This document shows positions 38,440 to 47,032 of a stretch of 54,493 bases of DNA, in pieces. Position numbers and translations under genes: made by a program. Under the pieces are notes generated by a model. That model made no database searches and was not told the DNA's origin. It saw only the letters and a list, made by a program, of their open reading frames with translations. The DNA comes from Colidextribacter sp. OB.20 (GTDB lineage Bacteria > Bacillota > Clostridia > Oscillospirales > Oscillospiraceae): assembly GCF_009911595.1 (NCBI RefSeq), contig NZ_QWKG01000026.1, positions 1 to 54,493 of the forward strand, given 5' to 3'. How positions within the stretch are numbered: position 1 is the stretch's first letter; the number at the start of each line of letters is the position of its first letter.

Positions 38440-40096
38440 CGACTTCCTCCCCTTTCAGCCAGGCCTTTACCATCTGAGCGGCGATTTCCGGGTTGTTCTG
38501 GGCGAACTGCCGGACATTCTTACGCAGTTCCATGCTCTTCTCGGTATTGACCTCCATAATATCGGCGCCGCCAGTGGGGGCCGCCGCCAGAATCTCGGCG
38601 GCAGCCGCAGCAGCTGCGGCCTCCTCGGCCGCCCGCTGCTCCTCCTCCAGGGCCTGGAGCTTGGCAAGCTTCTTCCTCTTGCTTCTGCGGCGAAGCAGAA
38701 TAATGACAACCAGCAGGATGATGAACAGCACCAGCCCGCCGATGGCGGCGAAGATCACCCAGTCGGGCACATTCTCCAGCATTCTGGCAAAGAAGCCGTT
38801 GGGCCCGGCGCTGGGTACTACGTCGTCGGCGAAAGGCGCGATGAGCACGGACACATGGGAGTCCCAGCCCTCCGCGGCGGTTCCAATACCGGAGGCGGTG
38901 GCCACGTGACTGGTCAGCTGCTGGAGGGTCAGTGCGCCGGCGTTTTCCGACTTCTGGTCGATGGTCACCGCCACACTGATGTCCTGGATTCGGCCGGCCA
39001 GCCGCTCGGTCTGGGTGACCGTCGTGTCGATTTCGTGCCCCCGCTCGCCCTCGCCGGTGGAGAAGGTGGTGTCCCCGTCGGTGTTGGGCACGATGTCCGG
39101 GTAGTTGGGGATATCGGAGTTGGGACCGGCCCCTACCACGCCGCCCTGCTGGATGGTGCCGTCGGTGCCGATGGCCCACCACCACTTTTCCGTGCCGATG
39201 AGTCCGCCGTTCTCTGTGGAGCCCTCGGGCTGCTGGTGGGTGGTGGACTCCTCCACCTGGCGGCTCACATCCACAACGGTGTTCACCGCCACCTTCACGT
39301 GGCCCGGACCGTAGATGCTCTCCAGGGCCTGAAGGACCTGGGCGCGGACCTGGTTGTTCATCTGCTGCTCGCACTGCAGCCGCAGGGCGTTGGCGTCGAT
39401 CATACCGCCCACGCCGCTGGCGTCGTCGTCATATGTATGCCCGTAGGTATCCACAATGGTGACCGATCCCACATTCAGGCTCTTTTCCCCGTGGATCACC
39501 ATATTTCGAATCGCCTTAGCCACATTTTGGCTGATGCCCTGATTGCTCTCAGGGGTGATGGTCACATAGGCGGTGCCCGCAGAGACGTCGTCCTGTAGGA
39601 CATAAATCCGCTGAGTGCCCGGCTGGATATCCACTGACACGTCCCGGACGCCCTCCATCAGGCGGATGGTGGCCTCCAGCTTCTGGATCGTGGCGATGCG
39701 GATGGCCTCGGTCCGCTCGGCGGCAGTGGAGAAGCTGGTCACATTCTGGGTGTAAAAATCATAGTTAAAGCCGGTGGTGAAGTACCCTTGCTGGGCCAGG
39801 TCGGCCTGGATCTGCATCTCCCGGCCCTTGGGCACCAGGATCTGATCCCCGTTTATCTGGTAGTCGATCTGGTTGTCCCTGAGGTAGGTCGTCACCGTGG
39901 TGGTCTCGCTGGTGTTCAGCCCGGTGTACAGCAGGGCGTACTCCTTCCGGTTGAGCAAAAGCGCCGCTGTGATGATCAGGGCCAGGATGACCACGGCGCA
40001 GACCCCTAAAATGACCAGGGTTTTTTTATTCAGTTTTTTGAAAAAGCCTTTGACCTTTTCCAAAAGGTCCTTCAGCTTCGCCTGCACCTTCTGCAA
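38432..40096 (-). CDS. fliF: MS-ring protein FliF
   Basis: A 554-residue protein with two transmembrane helices (about 27-49 and 445-467), ring-building motifs between them (for example YALLYTGLN and FDYFTQ-like FNYDFYTQNVTSFS), and a C-terminal FliG-binding helix QNNPEIAAQMVKAWLKG. The start is TTG 40096, eight bases after GGAGGGG; a GTG three codons later is the alternative. It forms the membrane ring on which the motor is built. Confidence 0.94.
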   Translation of the reverse strand: MQKVQAKLKDLLEKVKGFFKKLNKKTLVILGVCAVVILALIITAALLLNRKEYALLYTGLNTSETTTVTTYLRDNQIDYQINGDQILVPKGREMQIQADLAQQGYFTTGFNYDFYTQNVTSFSTAAERTEAIRIATIQKLEATIRLMEGVRDVSVDIQPGTQRIYVLQDDVSAGTAYVTITPESNQGISQNVAKAIRNMVIHGEKSLNVGSVTIVDTYGHTYDDDASGVGGMIDANALRLQCEQQMNNQVRAQVLQALESIYGPGHVKVAVNTVVDVSRQVEESTTHQQPEGSTENGGLIGTEKWWWAIGTDGTIQQGGVVGAGPNSDIPNYPDIVPNTDGDTTFSTGEGERGHEIDTTVTQTERLAGRIQDISVAVTIDQKSENAGALTLQQLTSHVATASGIGTAAEGWDSHVSVLIAPFADDVVPSAGPNGFFARMLENVPDWVIFAAIGGLVLFIILLVVIILLRRRSKRKKLAKLQALEEEQRAAEEAAAAAAAAEILAAAPTGGADIMEVNTEKSMELRKNVRQFAQNNPEIAAQMVKAWLKGEEVGG

Positions 40097-40138
40097 CTTG
40101 AACCCCTCCGGACTGTTGTGTTCTTACTTCCCTTAATA

Positions 40139-40444
40139 TTACAGGGAGATGCGCATCAGCTCATTATAGGTGTCCACCGCGTGATTGCGCATCTGCATCA
40201 GCAGCTCGGCCGCCGTGGTGGCCTTGGTGATGGCGGTGGTCACCAGGGCGGGGTTGTCAATCTGGCCGGTGGCCAGCTGATACTCCAGCTGGACCTGCTC
40301 CGCGTTGGTGTCCCGGACGTTTTGAATGGCCTTCTGGAACACGCTGGCGAAGAGGGAGCCGGCGGGGTCCTGGCCGGCTGTCTGAACCGGCTGGGACAGT
40401 GAGTCCCAAAGGGGCCGGATAGGCTGAATAGGTGTAAATTCCAT
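40139..40444 (-). CDS. fliE: Hook-basal body protein FliE
   Basis: A 101-residue protein with the FliE C-terminal helices (TAAELLMQMRNHAVDTYNEL). It joins the MS ring and rod. ATG 40444 follows AGGAGGAATTTGTC; the longer in-frame reading begins in untranslated sequence. Confidence 0.92.
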   Translation of the reverse strand: MEFTPIQPIRPLWDSLSQPVQTAGQDPAGSLFASVFQKAIQNVRDTNAEQVQLEYQLATGQIDNPALVTTAITKATTAAELLMQMRNHAVDTYNELMRISL

Positions 40445-40571
40445 GACAAATTCCTCCTGAAACGCCCAAAAAGGGCCGGTATTTTCTGATCCCACAGCGC
40501 AAATCCAGGCCAGACCGGATTTTTGTTTTCGGGCATCCTCTCCCTAAACGAAACCCAGGCTGACCTAGAGT

Positions 40572-41048
40572 TTACTTGCCAATCTCCAGTCCCTTGGAGA
40601 TTATGCTTTTCAGCAGATTAAAGGCTGTTACATTGGCGGAAAAGGCCTGACTGGCGGCCATGCCGTCAGTAATTTCCTTTACCAGATCCACGTTCGGCAT
40701 CTCCACATAGCCGTCCTCGTTTGCGTCAGGGTCCTCCGGGTCGTACTTCAGCTTGAAGTCGGAGGGGTCCTCCCCTACCTCCACAACCCGCACGCCGGCC
40801 CTGTTCCAGCTGCTCAGGCTTCCGGTGCCGTTGGCATAGCGGGAGCGGGCCGCGGACAGCACGTCCTGGAAGCGGGTCGCGGAGCCGTTCTCCGCCTGAA
40901 ACACCACCACCTTTCTGCGGTAGGGGCCCTCACCGTTCTCGGTGCGGGTGGTGTTCATATTGACAATGTTCTCCGAAACCACGTCCAGCCGCAGCTGCTG
41001 GGCGGTAAAGCCGGAGCCGATGGTGTCGATTGTTCCGACGAATGCCAT
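40572..41048 (-). CDS. flgC: Flagellar rod protein FlgC
   Basis: A 158-residue proximal rod protein. It contains SGFTAQQLRLDVVSENIVNM, a central MNTTRTENGEGPYRRK segment and the C-terminal MPNVDLVKEITDGMAASQAF. ATG 41048 follows GGAGGGATGCGCT. It is second in the operon after flgB. Confidence 0.94.
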   Translation of the reverse strand: MAFVGTIDTIGSGFTAQQLRLDVVSENIVNMNTTRTENGEGPYRRKVVVFQAENGSATRFQDVLSAARSRYANGTGSLSSWNRAGVRVVEVGEDPSDFKLKYDPEDPDANEDGYVEMPNVDLVKEITDGMAASQAFSANVTAFNLLKSIISKGLEIGK

Positions 41049-41131
41049 AGCGCATCCCTCCAAAATCAAAGCTCTGTCTCAAATGCGCAGCGGGAGCTCT
41101 GTGCAGCGCCCTGCGCCGAAGCCGCCTTCCT

Positions 41132-41527
41132 TTACTGTCCCCGGATCATGGTCCGCATCAGGGACAGGTTGCTGTTGATGGCGTCCATGGTGTACTGCAT
41201 CTGATAGGCCGTCCTGGTGGCCTCCGTCTCCTGCTCAATGACGTTGACGCCGTTGTCGTCCATACGCATGGACTCATCCTCAGCCACATGAACCACCGGC
41301 TGTGCGCGAAGGATGGCGGAGCGGACAGTGGACCCCTTCTGGCCGGTATGCCGGGCGGAGGCCCGGATGCTGGAGGCCAGCGCCTCCTCAAAAGTGACAT
41401 ACTTCGCCTTGTAGTTGGGTGTCTCCGCGTTGACAATATTGTCAGAAATGGCGCCGAACTTGGTCCACTGGTAATCCATGGCCCGTTCCAGCATCAAAAG
41501 TGAGTTTGTAAACAGGTAGCCGGCCAT
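41132..41527 (-). CDS. flgB: Flagellar rod protein FlgB
   Basis: A 131-residue proximal rod protein with LMLERAMDYQWTKFGAISDN and the NVIEQETEATRTAYQMQYTM C-terminal helix. It is the first gene of the 31-gene fla/che operon. GAGGAGGAG precedes ATG 41527, and up to three possible sigma-A promoters lie upstream. Confidence 0.94.
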   Translation of the reverse strand: MAGYLFTNSLLMLERAMDYQWTKFGAISDNIVNAETPNYKAKYVTFEEALASSIRASARHTGQKGSTVRSAILRAQPVVHVAEDESMRMDDNGVNVIEQETEATRTAYQMQYTMDAINSNLSLMRTMIRGQ

Positions 41528-41563
41528 CCGGAGCTCCTCCTCTCAAAACAGCGACGCTGTTAT

Positions 41564-41592
41564 ATAGTATCACATTTCCACCAGGAAAGCAA
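41564..41592 (-). promoter_or_regulatory. Possible flgB promoter, proximal
   Basis: Minus strand: TTGCTT (41592-41587), 17 bases, TACTAT (41569-41564), about 37 bases before flgB. Confidence 0.45.
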
Positions 41593-41663
41593 GAAGCAAG
41601 CGATAATTTTTGCAGTGCCCCAGCGCCCATCTTTTTCCCGAGAGGCGGCAGGCACACATATGG

Positions 41664-41692
41664 ATTATACCGTATTTTCCCGCTCATTGCAA
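41664..41692 (-). promoter_or_regulatory. Probable main fla/che operon promoter
   Basis: Minus strand: TTGCAA (41692-41687), 17 bases, TATAAT (41669-41664). The predicted 5' leader is about 130 bases. It has the best -10 of the three candidates in this 416-base gap. Confidence 0.65.
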
Positions 41693-41775
41693 TACTTCGC
41701 AGAAATTTATCTTCAATTTTTACAGACGCCGCAGGGTGCGCGGGCGTCCCCGCGCCTCCGGCCCTTCCTTATTTT

Positions 41776-41804
41776 ATCATACTATAGCGCCTCTCCGATT
41801 GCAA
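41776..41804 (-). promoter_or_regulatory. Possible distal fla/che promoter
   Basis: Minus strand: TTGCAA (41804-41799), 17 bases, TATGAT (41781-41776). Downstream, the leader would contain a GC hairpin (GCGCGGG-arms near 41736-41754). No sigma-D type GCCGATAA box is seen here. Confidence 0.4.
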
Positions 41805-41899
41805 TGGTAAATTCCGTAAAATCAGCGCTCCATTCCCTGTCAGTTTTTTGGCTTTACCGATTTCAGCCCTGGAATATATAGAAGCTCCTCCAAACACAA

Positions 41900-41936
41900 A
41901 AACGGCTGTATTCCCTTGACAAGTATACAGCCGTTT
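41900..41936 (-). terminator. Terminator of the flgM-csrA operon
   Basis: AAACGGCTGTAT (41900-41911) pairs with ATACAGCCGTTT (41925-41936); on the minus strand TTTTTGTGTTTGG follows. It starts just after the csrA stop codon and separates the late operon from the fla/che operon. Confidence 0.88.
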
Positions 41937-41943
41937 CACACCG

Positions 41944-42180
41944 CTATTCTTTTTTTTCCCGCTCTCTGAGCACATCCAGCAGCTCCAGGGGGGAGACCTT
42001 CTCGTCCGCCGCCTCCCGGTTGGCCTGGGCAGCCACCTTCAGCTCGCTGCGCAGGATGGTAACGCTCCGGGGCGCCTGGATCGCCAACCGCGCCCGCCCG
42101 GCCTCCACAGCCAGAACAGTGACCTCAATTTCGTCACCGATGAGCAGGGATTCGCCCTCTTTGCGCTGAAGGATCAGCAT
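41944..42180 (-). CDS. csrA: Carbon storage/translation regulator CsrA
   Basis: A 78-residue RNA-binding protein starting MLILQRKEGESLLIGDEIEV, with the VTILRSEL segment of the RNA-binding face (RAEL/REEL-like region) and a charged C-terminal extension. CsrA blocks flagellin translation; FliW, encoded directly upstream, antagonises it. The ATG at 42180 overlaps the fliW stop by seven bases, matching the Bacillus arrangement. The flagellin gene is not in the window. Confidence 0.93.
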   Translation of the reverse strand: MLILQRKEGESLLIGDEIEVTVLAVEAGRARLAIQAPRSVTILRSELKVAAQANREAADEKVSPLELLDVLREREKKE

Positions 42181-42626
42181 GTGGCCTCCTCCTTCCGCCC
42201 GAAATCCGACAGAAGGTGGTGCATATGATAGCCGCCGTCCTCCAAAATCACCTGCATGGCCTGCCCAGTCCGGTCGTTGACGGCCACAGGGCAGCGCAGA
42301 TTTACTGTGCTGTCCCCCACCGGGCTGCGCACCACACACAGCGCGTAGAAGCACAGCTCCTCGCTGCGCTCCACCCCCATGGTCCTCAGCTCCGCCGGGG
42401 TGAGGACCGGGGCGTAGTCAGGCTTGAGGGAAAAGGGGTTCATGGCAACAAAGGCCAGCTCGGGGGTCAGGGCGCTCTGGAAGCAGAGAAGGCTGCCCCC
42501 GCTGCCCTCAAAGGGCAGAAGGAAAAAGCGCTTCTCCTCTTCAAACCCAAACAGCCCCTCGGGGAAATGGAGCTCCTCCGACTGCTCGCACTCGATCTCG
42601 CCAAAATACTTGGTCTTTAAGCGCAT
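42174..42626 (-). CDS. fliW: Flagellar assembly factor FliW
   Basis: A 150-residue protein with the FliW opening KTKYFGEIECEQSEELHFPEGLFGFE (family signature, here in two runs of KTKYFGEIE and FPEGLFGFE). It binds flagellin or CsrA in a partner switch. ACAGGAGG precedes the ATG. It is coupled to csrA by overlap. Confidence 0.92.
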   Translation of the reverse strand: MRLKTKYFGEIECEQSEELHFPEGLFGFEEEKRFFLLPFEGSGGSLLCFQSALTPELAFVAMNPFSLKPDYAPVLTPAELRTMGVERSEELCFYALCVVRSPVGDSTVNLRCPVAVNDRTGQAMQVILEDGGYHMHHLLSDFGRKEEATC

Positions 42627-42637
42627 AGCTCCTCCTG

Positions 42638-43246
42638 TTATACCTTCACATCCACCGGCTCATAGTTGGGGTCGGCGGAGGGCGGGACATAGATGGGCCC
42701 GCCGATATATTTGATGACCACGTCAGGCCGCTGGGTGACGGTGAACTCGATGTCGCCGGGGGTAAACTCGAAGCTGCCCTCCCCCATCTTCCAGTCGATA
42801 GCCAGCTTATCCATCTCATAGCGGATATTCAGCTCGCCAGGGTCCCAGGTGATCTCGGGGCCCACCTTGGGGATGAAGTCCAGTCCCACATTGGTCTTGA
42901 CGTCCTTCATCATGGCGTCCTCCGCGAACTTGGTCACCAGCTCCTCTCCGATCTGGGTGTTCAGCAGCAGCTGGCCCTGGCCGGCGTAGGTAGCGGTGGC
43001 CTCATAGGCGGCCTGACGGCCCTTCTGGGCGTTCTGCTCCAGATAGCGGGCCAGGGTGGGGGACACGGAGTTCCGGGCCTCGAAGGTGTCGATGTTGACC
43101 TTGATGGGCCGGCTTTTGATCTTGAGGCTGCCGTTGTCCCGTGTGATCTCCATCTCAGCGGTGGCACGGGCGTACTCCAGCTTTGCGTTGGTAGTTTTCA
43201 TCTCGATTTGAATTGGTACAGTGGTGATCTCAATCAGAGGCTTCAT
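42638..43246 (-). CDS. DUF6470 (YviE-like) flagellar-locus protein
   Basis: A 202-residue protein with alternating beta-rich segments, including IEMKTTNAKLEYARATAEM and ITWDPGELNIRYEMDKLAIDW. A protein of this kind is regularly encoded between flgL and fliW (yviE in Bacillus); its function is not known. ATG 43246 is preferred over GTG 43255, which is only three bases from GGGAG. It has no signal peptide. Confidence 0.82.
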   Translation of the reverse strand: MKPLIEITTVPIQIEMKTTNAKLEYARATAEMEITRDNGSLKIKSRPIKVNIDTFEARNSVSPTLARYLEQNAQKGRQAAYEATATYAGQGQLLLNTQIGEELVTKFAEDAMMKDVKTNVGLDFIPKVGPEITWDPGELNIRYEMDKLAIDWKMGEGSFEFTPGDIEFTVTQRPDVVIKYIGGPIYVPPSADPNYEPVDVKV

Positions 43247-43338
43247 GTGTGACACGCGCTCCCTTCTGAAATAATTCGGCTTCCATGCCGATTACACACA
43301 TTGATTACGCAATTCTGTCCTGTGAGGCGGGCGGCTGC

Positions 43339-44658
43339 TCACCGCATATAGTCGATCAGCGACTGGCTGAGCAGCTGGTTGCCGATCTTCAGGGCGGCGT
43401 TGTAGCAGTACTGCTGCCAGGAGAAGCTGGTGATAGCGTCGGCCAGGTCCACCTGGAAGACGTCCAGAATCTGGGTATTGGTGTCGGTGAGCAGGGTCTC
43501 CAGCCGTTCCTGGTTGGTGACCAGAAAGACCGCCTGGGCGTCCAGCTCATCCCACTTCTCCACGCAGTGCTCCCGGCTGTCCTTGAATTTGTCCAGAAGC
43601 CGCCAGGCCTTCTCCTCCAGCTCCTCCTTCGTCAGCCCTTGGGCCGACGGACCGGCCAGGTCCGGATTGTAGCCCTGGGGGTCCATGTTCTCATCCCAGG
43701 CCTGGAAAATATCGGCGAACTCCCGCATGAGCAGGGCCAGGTTCTTGGGGTCGCCGTCCTCGTCCACGCCGAAATCAATGAAGTCGATGCCGCACAGGGC
43801 GCCGTTGAAATAACTGCCGTTGACGGGGTTGTTGGGGGATTTTTCGGCCACGCCCATGCCAAGGTCGATGTACAGCTCCTCGCCGCTCATCTCCTTCAGC
43901 TTCATATAGTCATCCTTGTCCTTGTAGTAGCTCAGCCACGCCTTTTCGCCGTCAGTGGTCCCCTTCTCCTTCATCAGGTCGTTGACCCAGTCGGGCCGGG
44001 TGCCGGCCTCGGGGGCCTTAGCGCCCTGAGCGCCGCTGAGGTAATTATACCACGCCTCGTCGTCGTCTGTCCAGGTGCTGGGGACAGCCGCCTGTTTATT
44101 CGCCTTATCTGATACTCTATCCAGCAAACCTGGGTCCGCCGTCTCGGGCTTATCCACCAGGCTGCCCGCCCGGACGTTGATGCCCCGGTAGAGCAGGTCC
44201 TCCCCCTTCCACTCGAAGGGGACGTTCAGCCCGTCGTTGCCGGCGAAGATAAACTGGTCGCCCAGCTTCTGGTTCAGGGCGTAAATCAGGGACTCGGAGG
44301 TCTCCCGCAGGGTGGTGGCCAGGCCCCGGCGGGCCTCGCCGGTGGTGTCGTTGGTGCCCCGCATGACGGACTCTATCGCGGTCCCGTCAATCAGCTTGGT
44401 CTTGATGCCCTGGAGGTTGTTCCAGGCGGTGTTGTACTTGCTGTAGACGTTCTTGGTGTTATTCAGCTGGCTGTAGGTGGAGTAAAAATCCCGGCGCAGG
44501 CGGAACTCCTGGGTAGCGGCGGCTGGGTCGTCGGCGTAACTGTTGAAGTTGCGCTGGGTAAGCACCATATCACGGGCGTCCGAGAGCTTCTTGGTGGAGC
44601 CCTGGAGATTATAGCGATAGGTGTTCATCATCATATTGGTTGTAATGCGAAAGCCCAT
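43339..44658 (-). CDS. flgL: Hook-filament junction protein FlgL
   Basis: A 439-residue axial protein starting MGFRITTNMMMNTYRYNLQG, with flagellin-like terminal helices; the C-terminus has the QVDLADAITSFSWQQYCYNAALKI-like pattern. It is longer than the roughly 300 residues usual for FlgL owing to an insertion at about 165-275 rich in Asp, Lys and Trp. GAGGAGG precedes the ATG. It joins hook to filament. Confidence 0.92.
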   Translation of the reverse strand: MGFRITTNMMMNTYRYNLQGSTKKLSDARDMVLTQRNFNSYADDPAAATQEFRLRRDFYSTYSQLNNTKNVYSKYNTAWNNLQGIKTKLIDGTAIESVMRGTNDTTGEARRGLATTLRETSESLIYALNQKLGDQFIFAGNDGLNVPFEWKGEDLLYRGINVRAGSLVDKPETADPGLLDRVSDKANKQAAVPSTWTDDDEAWYNYLSGAQGAKAPEAGTRPDWVNDLMKEKGTTDGEKAWLSYYKDKDDYMKLKEMSGEELYIDLGMGVAEKSPNNPVNGSYFNGALCGIDFIDFGVDEDGDPKNLALLMREFADIFQAWDENMDPQGYNPDLAGPSAQGLTKEELEEKAWRLLDKFKDSREHCVEKWDELDAQAVFLVTNQERLETLLTDTNTQILDVFQVDLADAITSFSWQQYCYNAALKIGNQLLSQSLIDYMR

Positions 44659-44680
44659 ATCAGATTACCTCCTCGTAGTA

Positions 44681-46996
44681 TCAGGACCGGATGGTGCCGT
44701 TAATCAGCTTATCCAGCATGGAATCCAGGGTGGTCATCAGCTGGCAGGCGGCGGAGTAGGATTTCTGGAACACCATCATGTTGGTGGCCTCGTCGTTGAG
44801 GTCCACGCCGGCGACGCTCTCCCGGTCGTTCTCCAGGGACAGAGACTTGATGCTGTAGCTGTTGTACAGGGTGGTGGTGGTCTGCCGATCCACCGCCAGG
44901 GTAACGTTCATGTCGGCAAACCGCTCCTGGAAGGAGCCGTTGAAATAGCGCTTGTCCTGGGCCGCGTCAGCCACGGTGTTTTTTGGCAGATAGTCCAGCT
45001 TCTGGGTCATCAGGTTGACCATGTGGTAAATGTTGTCGTTGGCGGTGGAGTGGCCCACATAGGTCTCTGTGCCGTCCTCGTTCTTCCGGACAGTATCCGG
45101 CTTTTTGGTGTTCAGGATACGCACCTCGCCGGTGGACCAGGCCTTGGAGATGGTGATGTTTTTGGCGGTGATGCCGGTGGGGTCGTTGGTGTCGCCCGAG
45201 CTGCTGAACATCACGCCGCCGTCGTAGTAGGCATACTCCGGGGTCAGCACGCCCTGCTGCCGGAGGATTTCCATCTTCTCATAGGCGGCCTCTTTTCTGG
45301 CCTCGATCCCCTCGCCTTTTTCCTCCAAAGCCTTAATTCTATCAGCAATGGTCTTCCTCTCGGTATCCGACAGGTCTTTATCCTTCAGCTTCTCGTTCAG
45401 CTCGTTCAATTCCTTGATATCCGCGGCCAGATCATCAAACTCCGCCGGGTCAATATTCGCCATCGTGCCGTTGGCCGTGGTGTACTGGATGGCAGTGCCG
45501 TCCTTGGACACGAAGGCGTCGCCGGCGGCATTCAGCTGATATGCCTTGGTCACCATATCGAAATCCATCCGGTTGGCGTCGTTGAACATTTTGGCGAACT
45601 GCTGGGCCAGTGCGTCCAGGGAGTAGCGGTAGTAGGGCACGCCCCGGGTGCTGGTGGCGTCCTTGTCGTACTTGATCTCCGTCGCGCTGGAGAACTCGCC
45701 CTCGCCGGTGACAAACTCCCGCCGGGCCTGGAGGCCGCCGTACAGGGCGTTGTCCCCCAGCTCTATCATCTTGCTCTTCTCGCCCTCGGAGTCCCGGAAC
45801 ACATAGCCCTTCCGGGTGACCAGAGGCTGGACGTTCATCCAAACCCGGTTGTCGCCCTCGTTCTCGTCGTCGGTCTTGGCGTTGTTGACCTCCAGCGCCC
45901 AAGGATTGTCAGGGTCCTCCACCGGCGCCGGCTTCCCGGCCTTTTCCGCCTCAGCCTTGGCCATGGCCTCAGTAAGCGGATTGTTGGTATATTTGATCGT
46001 ACCATCGTCCTCTATCTTGGCGATATATTGCGGGCGGGGGACGGTCTTCGTGATAGGATTGCCGTTAGCATCCTCGAACGGCTTCCCAGTCACCGGGTCG
46101 GTATTTGTGGTAATAAAATTGTTGGGGTCGTTGTGGTCGTCAAAATTATACTCCGGGTTGCGCATCGGCGCGGTATCCCCCATGCCCAGCTGGGTGCCAT
46201 AGATGCCGCAGATCAGGCGGATGGGGGGATTGCCCGAGCCGGCGATGCTGATATTCAGCCGCTCCACAGAGTTGAACTCGTCCAGCTTCTCCATGTCATA
46301 GCTGACGTCGATCTTTATATACTTGGACAAGTCGTCAATGAGCACATTCCGCTCGTCCCGCAGCTCCAGCGCCTTGCCTCCGTGGATGCCGGCCTCCCGG
46401 ATTTCCTCATTCAGGTCCCGAATCTGGGTCAGAATGGTGTTCACGGTGGTAACGTCGTCCTTGATCTGCTTGATCTGGTTGTTCTCCACCTTCTCCAGGG
46501 CCTTGGCGTAGCTGTTCAGCAGGTCGGTGAGCACCTTGGCGGAGGTACGGGTGGTGGTGTCGTACTCCTCTGTGCCCACCGCGCCCAGCAGCTGCTCCAG
46601 CTGGAGCTTGAAGTCGTTGAACTGCCGCTCCACGATGCCGAAGTCATCGCCGTCGCCCACCTCATCCAGGGTGTGGGACAGCTGGTTCAGGCAGTCCAGC
46701 CAGGTCTCGGACTTGCCCACGTTGGCCTGCTCATCCCGGTAGCGGATATCAATAAAGGGGTCCCGCAGCTGGGAGACGCCGTTGGTCATAACGCCGTAGC
46801 CAATGTCCTGGCTCATCTTGTTGGCGTACCGGGCGGTGCCCCAGGAGTGGAGGGACACCAGGTCCATCCGCTGGCGGGTATACCCCTTGGTATTGATGTT
46901 GGCAATATTGTTGCCCGTCACGTTCAGGCTGGACTGGGAGGCGTAGATGCCCAGCCGCGCGGCGGTGAAAGAACCGAAAGTACCAATGACAGCCAT
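44681..46996 (-). CDS. flgK: Hook-associated protein FlgK
   Basis: A 771-residue axial protein. The N-terminal rod signature (QSSLNVTGNNIANINTKGYT), the FlgK coiled segment near 100-225 (SAKVLTDLLNSYAKALEKVE) and the C-terminal GVDLNDEATNMMVFQKSY are clear. It is well above the usual 450-650 residues. Extra sequence lies at about 275-390, with NTDPVTGKPFEDANGNPIT, and there is a charged helical stretch at about 510-560. AAAAGGAG precedes the ATG. Confidence 0.93.
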   Translation of the reverse strand: MAVIGTFGSFTAARLGIYASQSSLNVTGNNIANINTKGYTRQRMDLVSLHSWGTARYANKMSQDIGYGVMTNGVSQLRDPFIDIRYRDEQANVGKSETWLDCLNQLSHTLDEVGDGDDFGIVERQFNDFKLQLEQLLGAVGTEEYDTTTRTSAKVLTDLLNSYAKALEKVENNQIKQIKDDVTTVNTILTQIRDLNEEIREAGIHGGKALELRDERNVLIDDLSKYIKIDVSYDMEKLDEFNSVERLNISIAGSGNPPIRLICGIYGTQLGMGDTAPMRNPEYNFDDHNDPNNFITTNTDPVTGKPFEDANGNPITKTVPRPQYIAKIEDDGTIKYTNNPLTEAMAKAEAEKAGKPAPVEDPDNPWALEVNNAKTDDENEGDNRVWMNVQPLVTRKGYVFRDSEGEKSKMIELGDNALYGGLQARREFVTGEGEFSSATEIKYDKDATSTRGVPYYRYSLDALAQQFAKMFNDANRMDFDMVTKAYQLNAAGDAFVSKDGTAIQYTTANGTMANIDPAEFDDLAADIKELNELNEKLKDKDLSDTERKTIADRIKALEEKGEGIEARKEAAYEKMEILRQQGVLTPEYAYYDGGVMFSSSGDTNDPTGITAKNITISKAWSTGEVRILNTKKPDTVRKNEDGTETYVGHSTANDNIYHMVNLMTQKLDYLPKNTVADAAQDKRYFNGSFQERFADMNVTLAVDRQTTTTLYNSYSIKSLSLENDRESVAGVDLNDEATNMMVFQKSYSAACQLMTTLDSMLDKLINGTIRS

Positions 46997-47032
46997 AATT
47001 GTTCTCCTTTTATCTGATCTTGCTTCTCGGGC

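Noticed and set aside
41528..41760. A cyclic di-GMP riboswitch in the flgB leader, as in Clostridioides
   Set aside because: I looked for GEMM-type conserved segments and found none by eye. A covariance search would be decisive.
41769..41975. A 68-codon frame covering the csrA terminator
   Set aside because: It spans the terminator hairpin and the distal promoter region, with no ribosome site and no family resemblance.
44621..47017. A 798-codon open frame opposite flgK, and a 664-codon one opposite flhA (20269-22263)
   Set aside because: Both are mirror frames of well-supported flagellar genes, without ribosome sites or recognisable domains.
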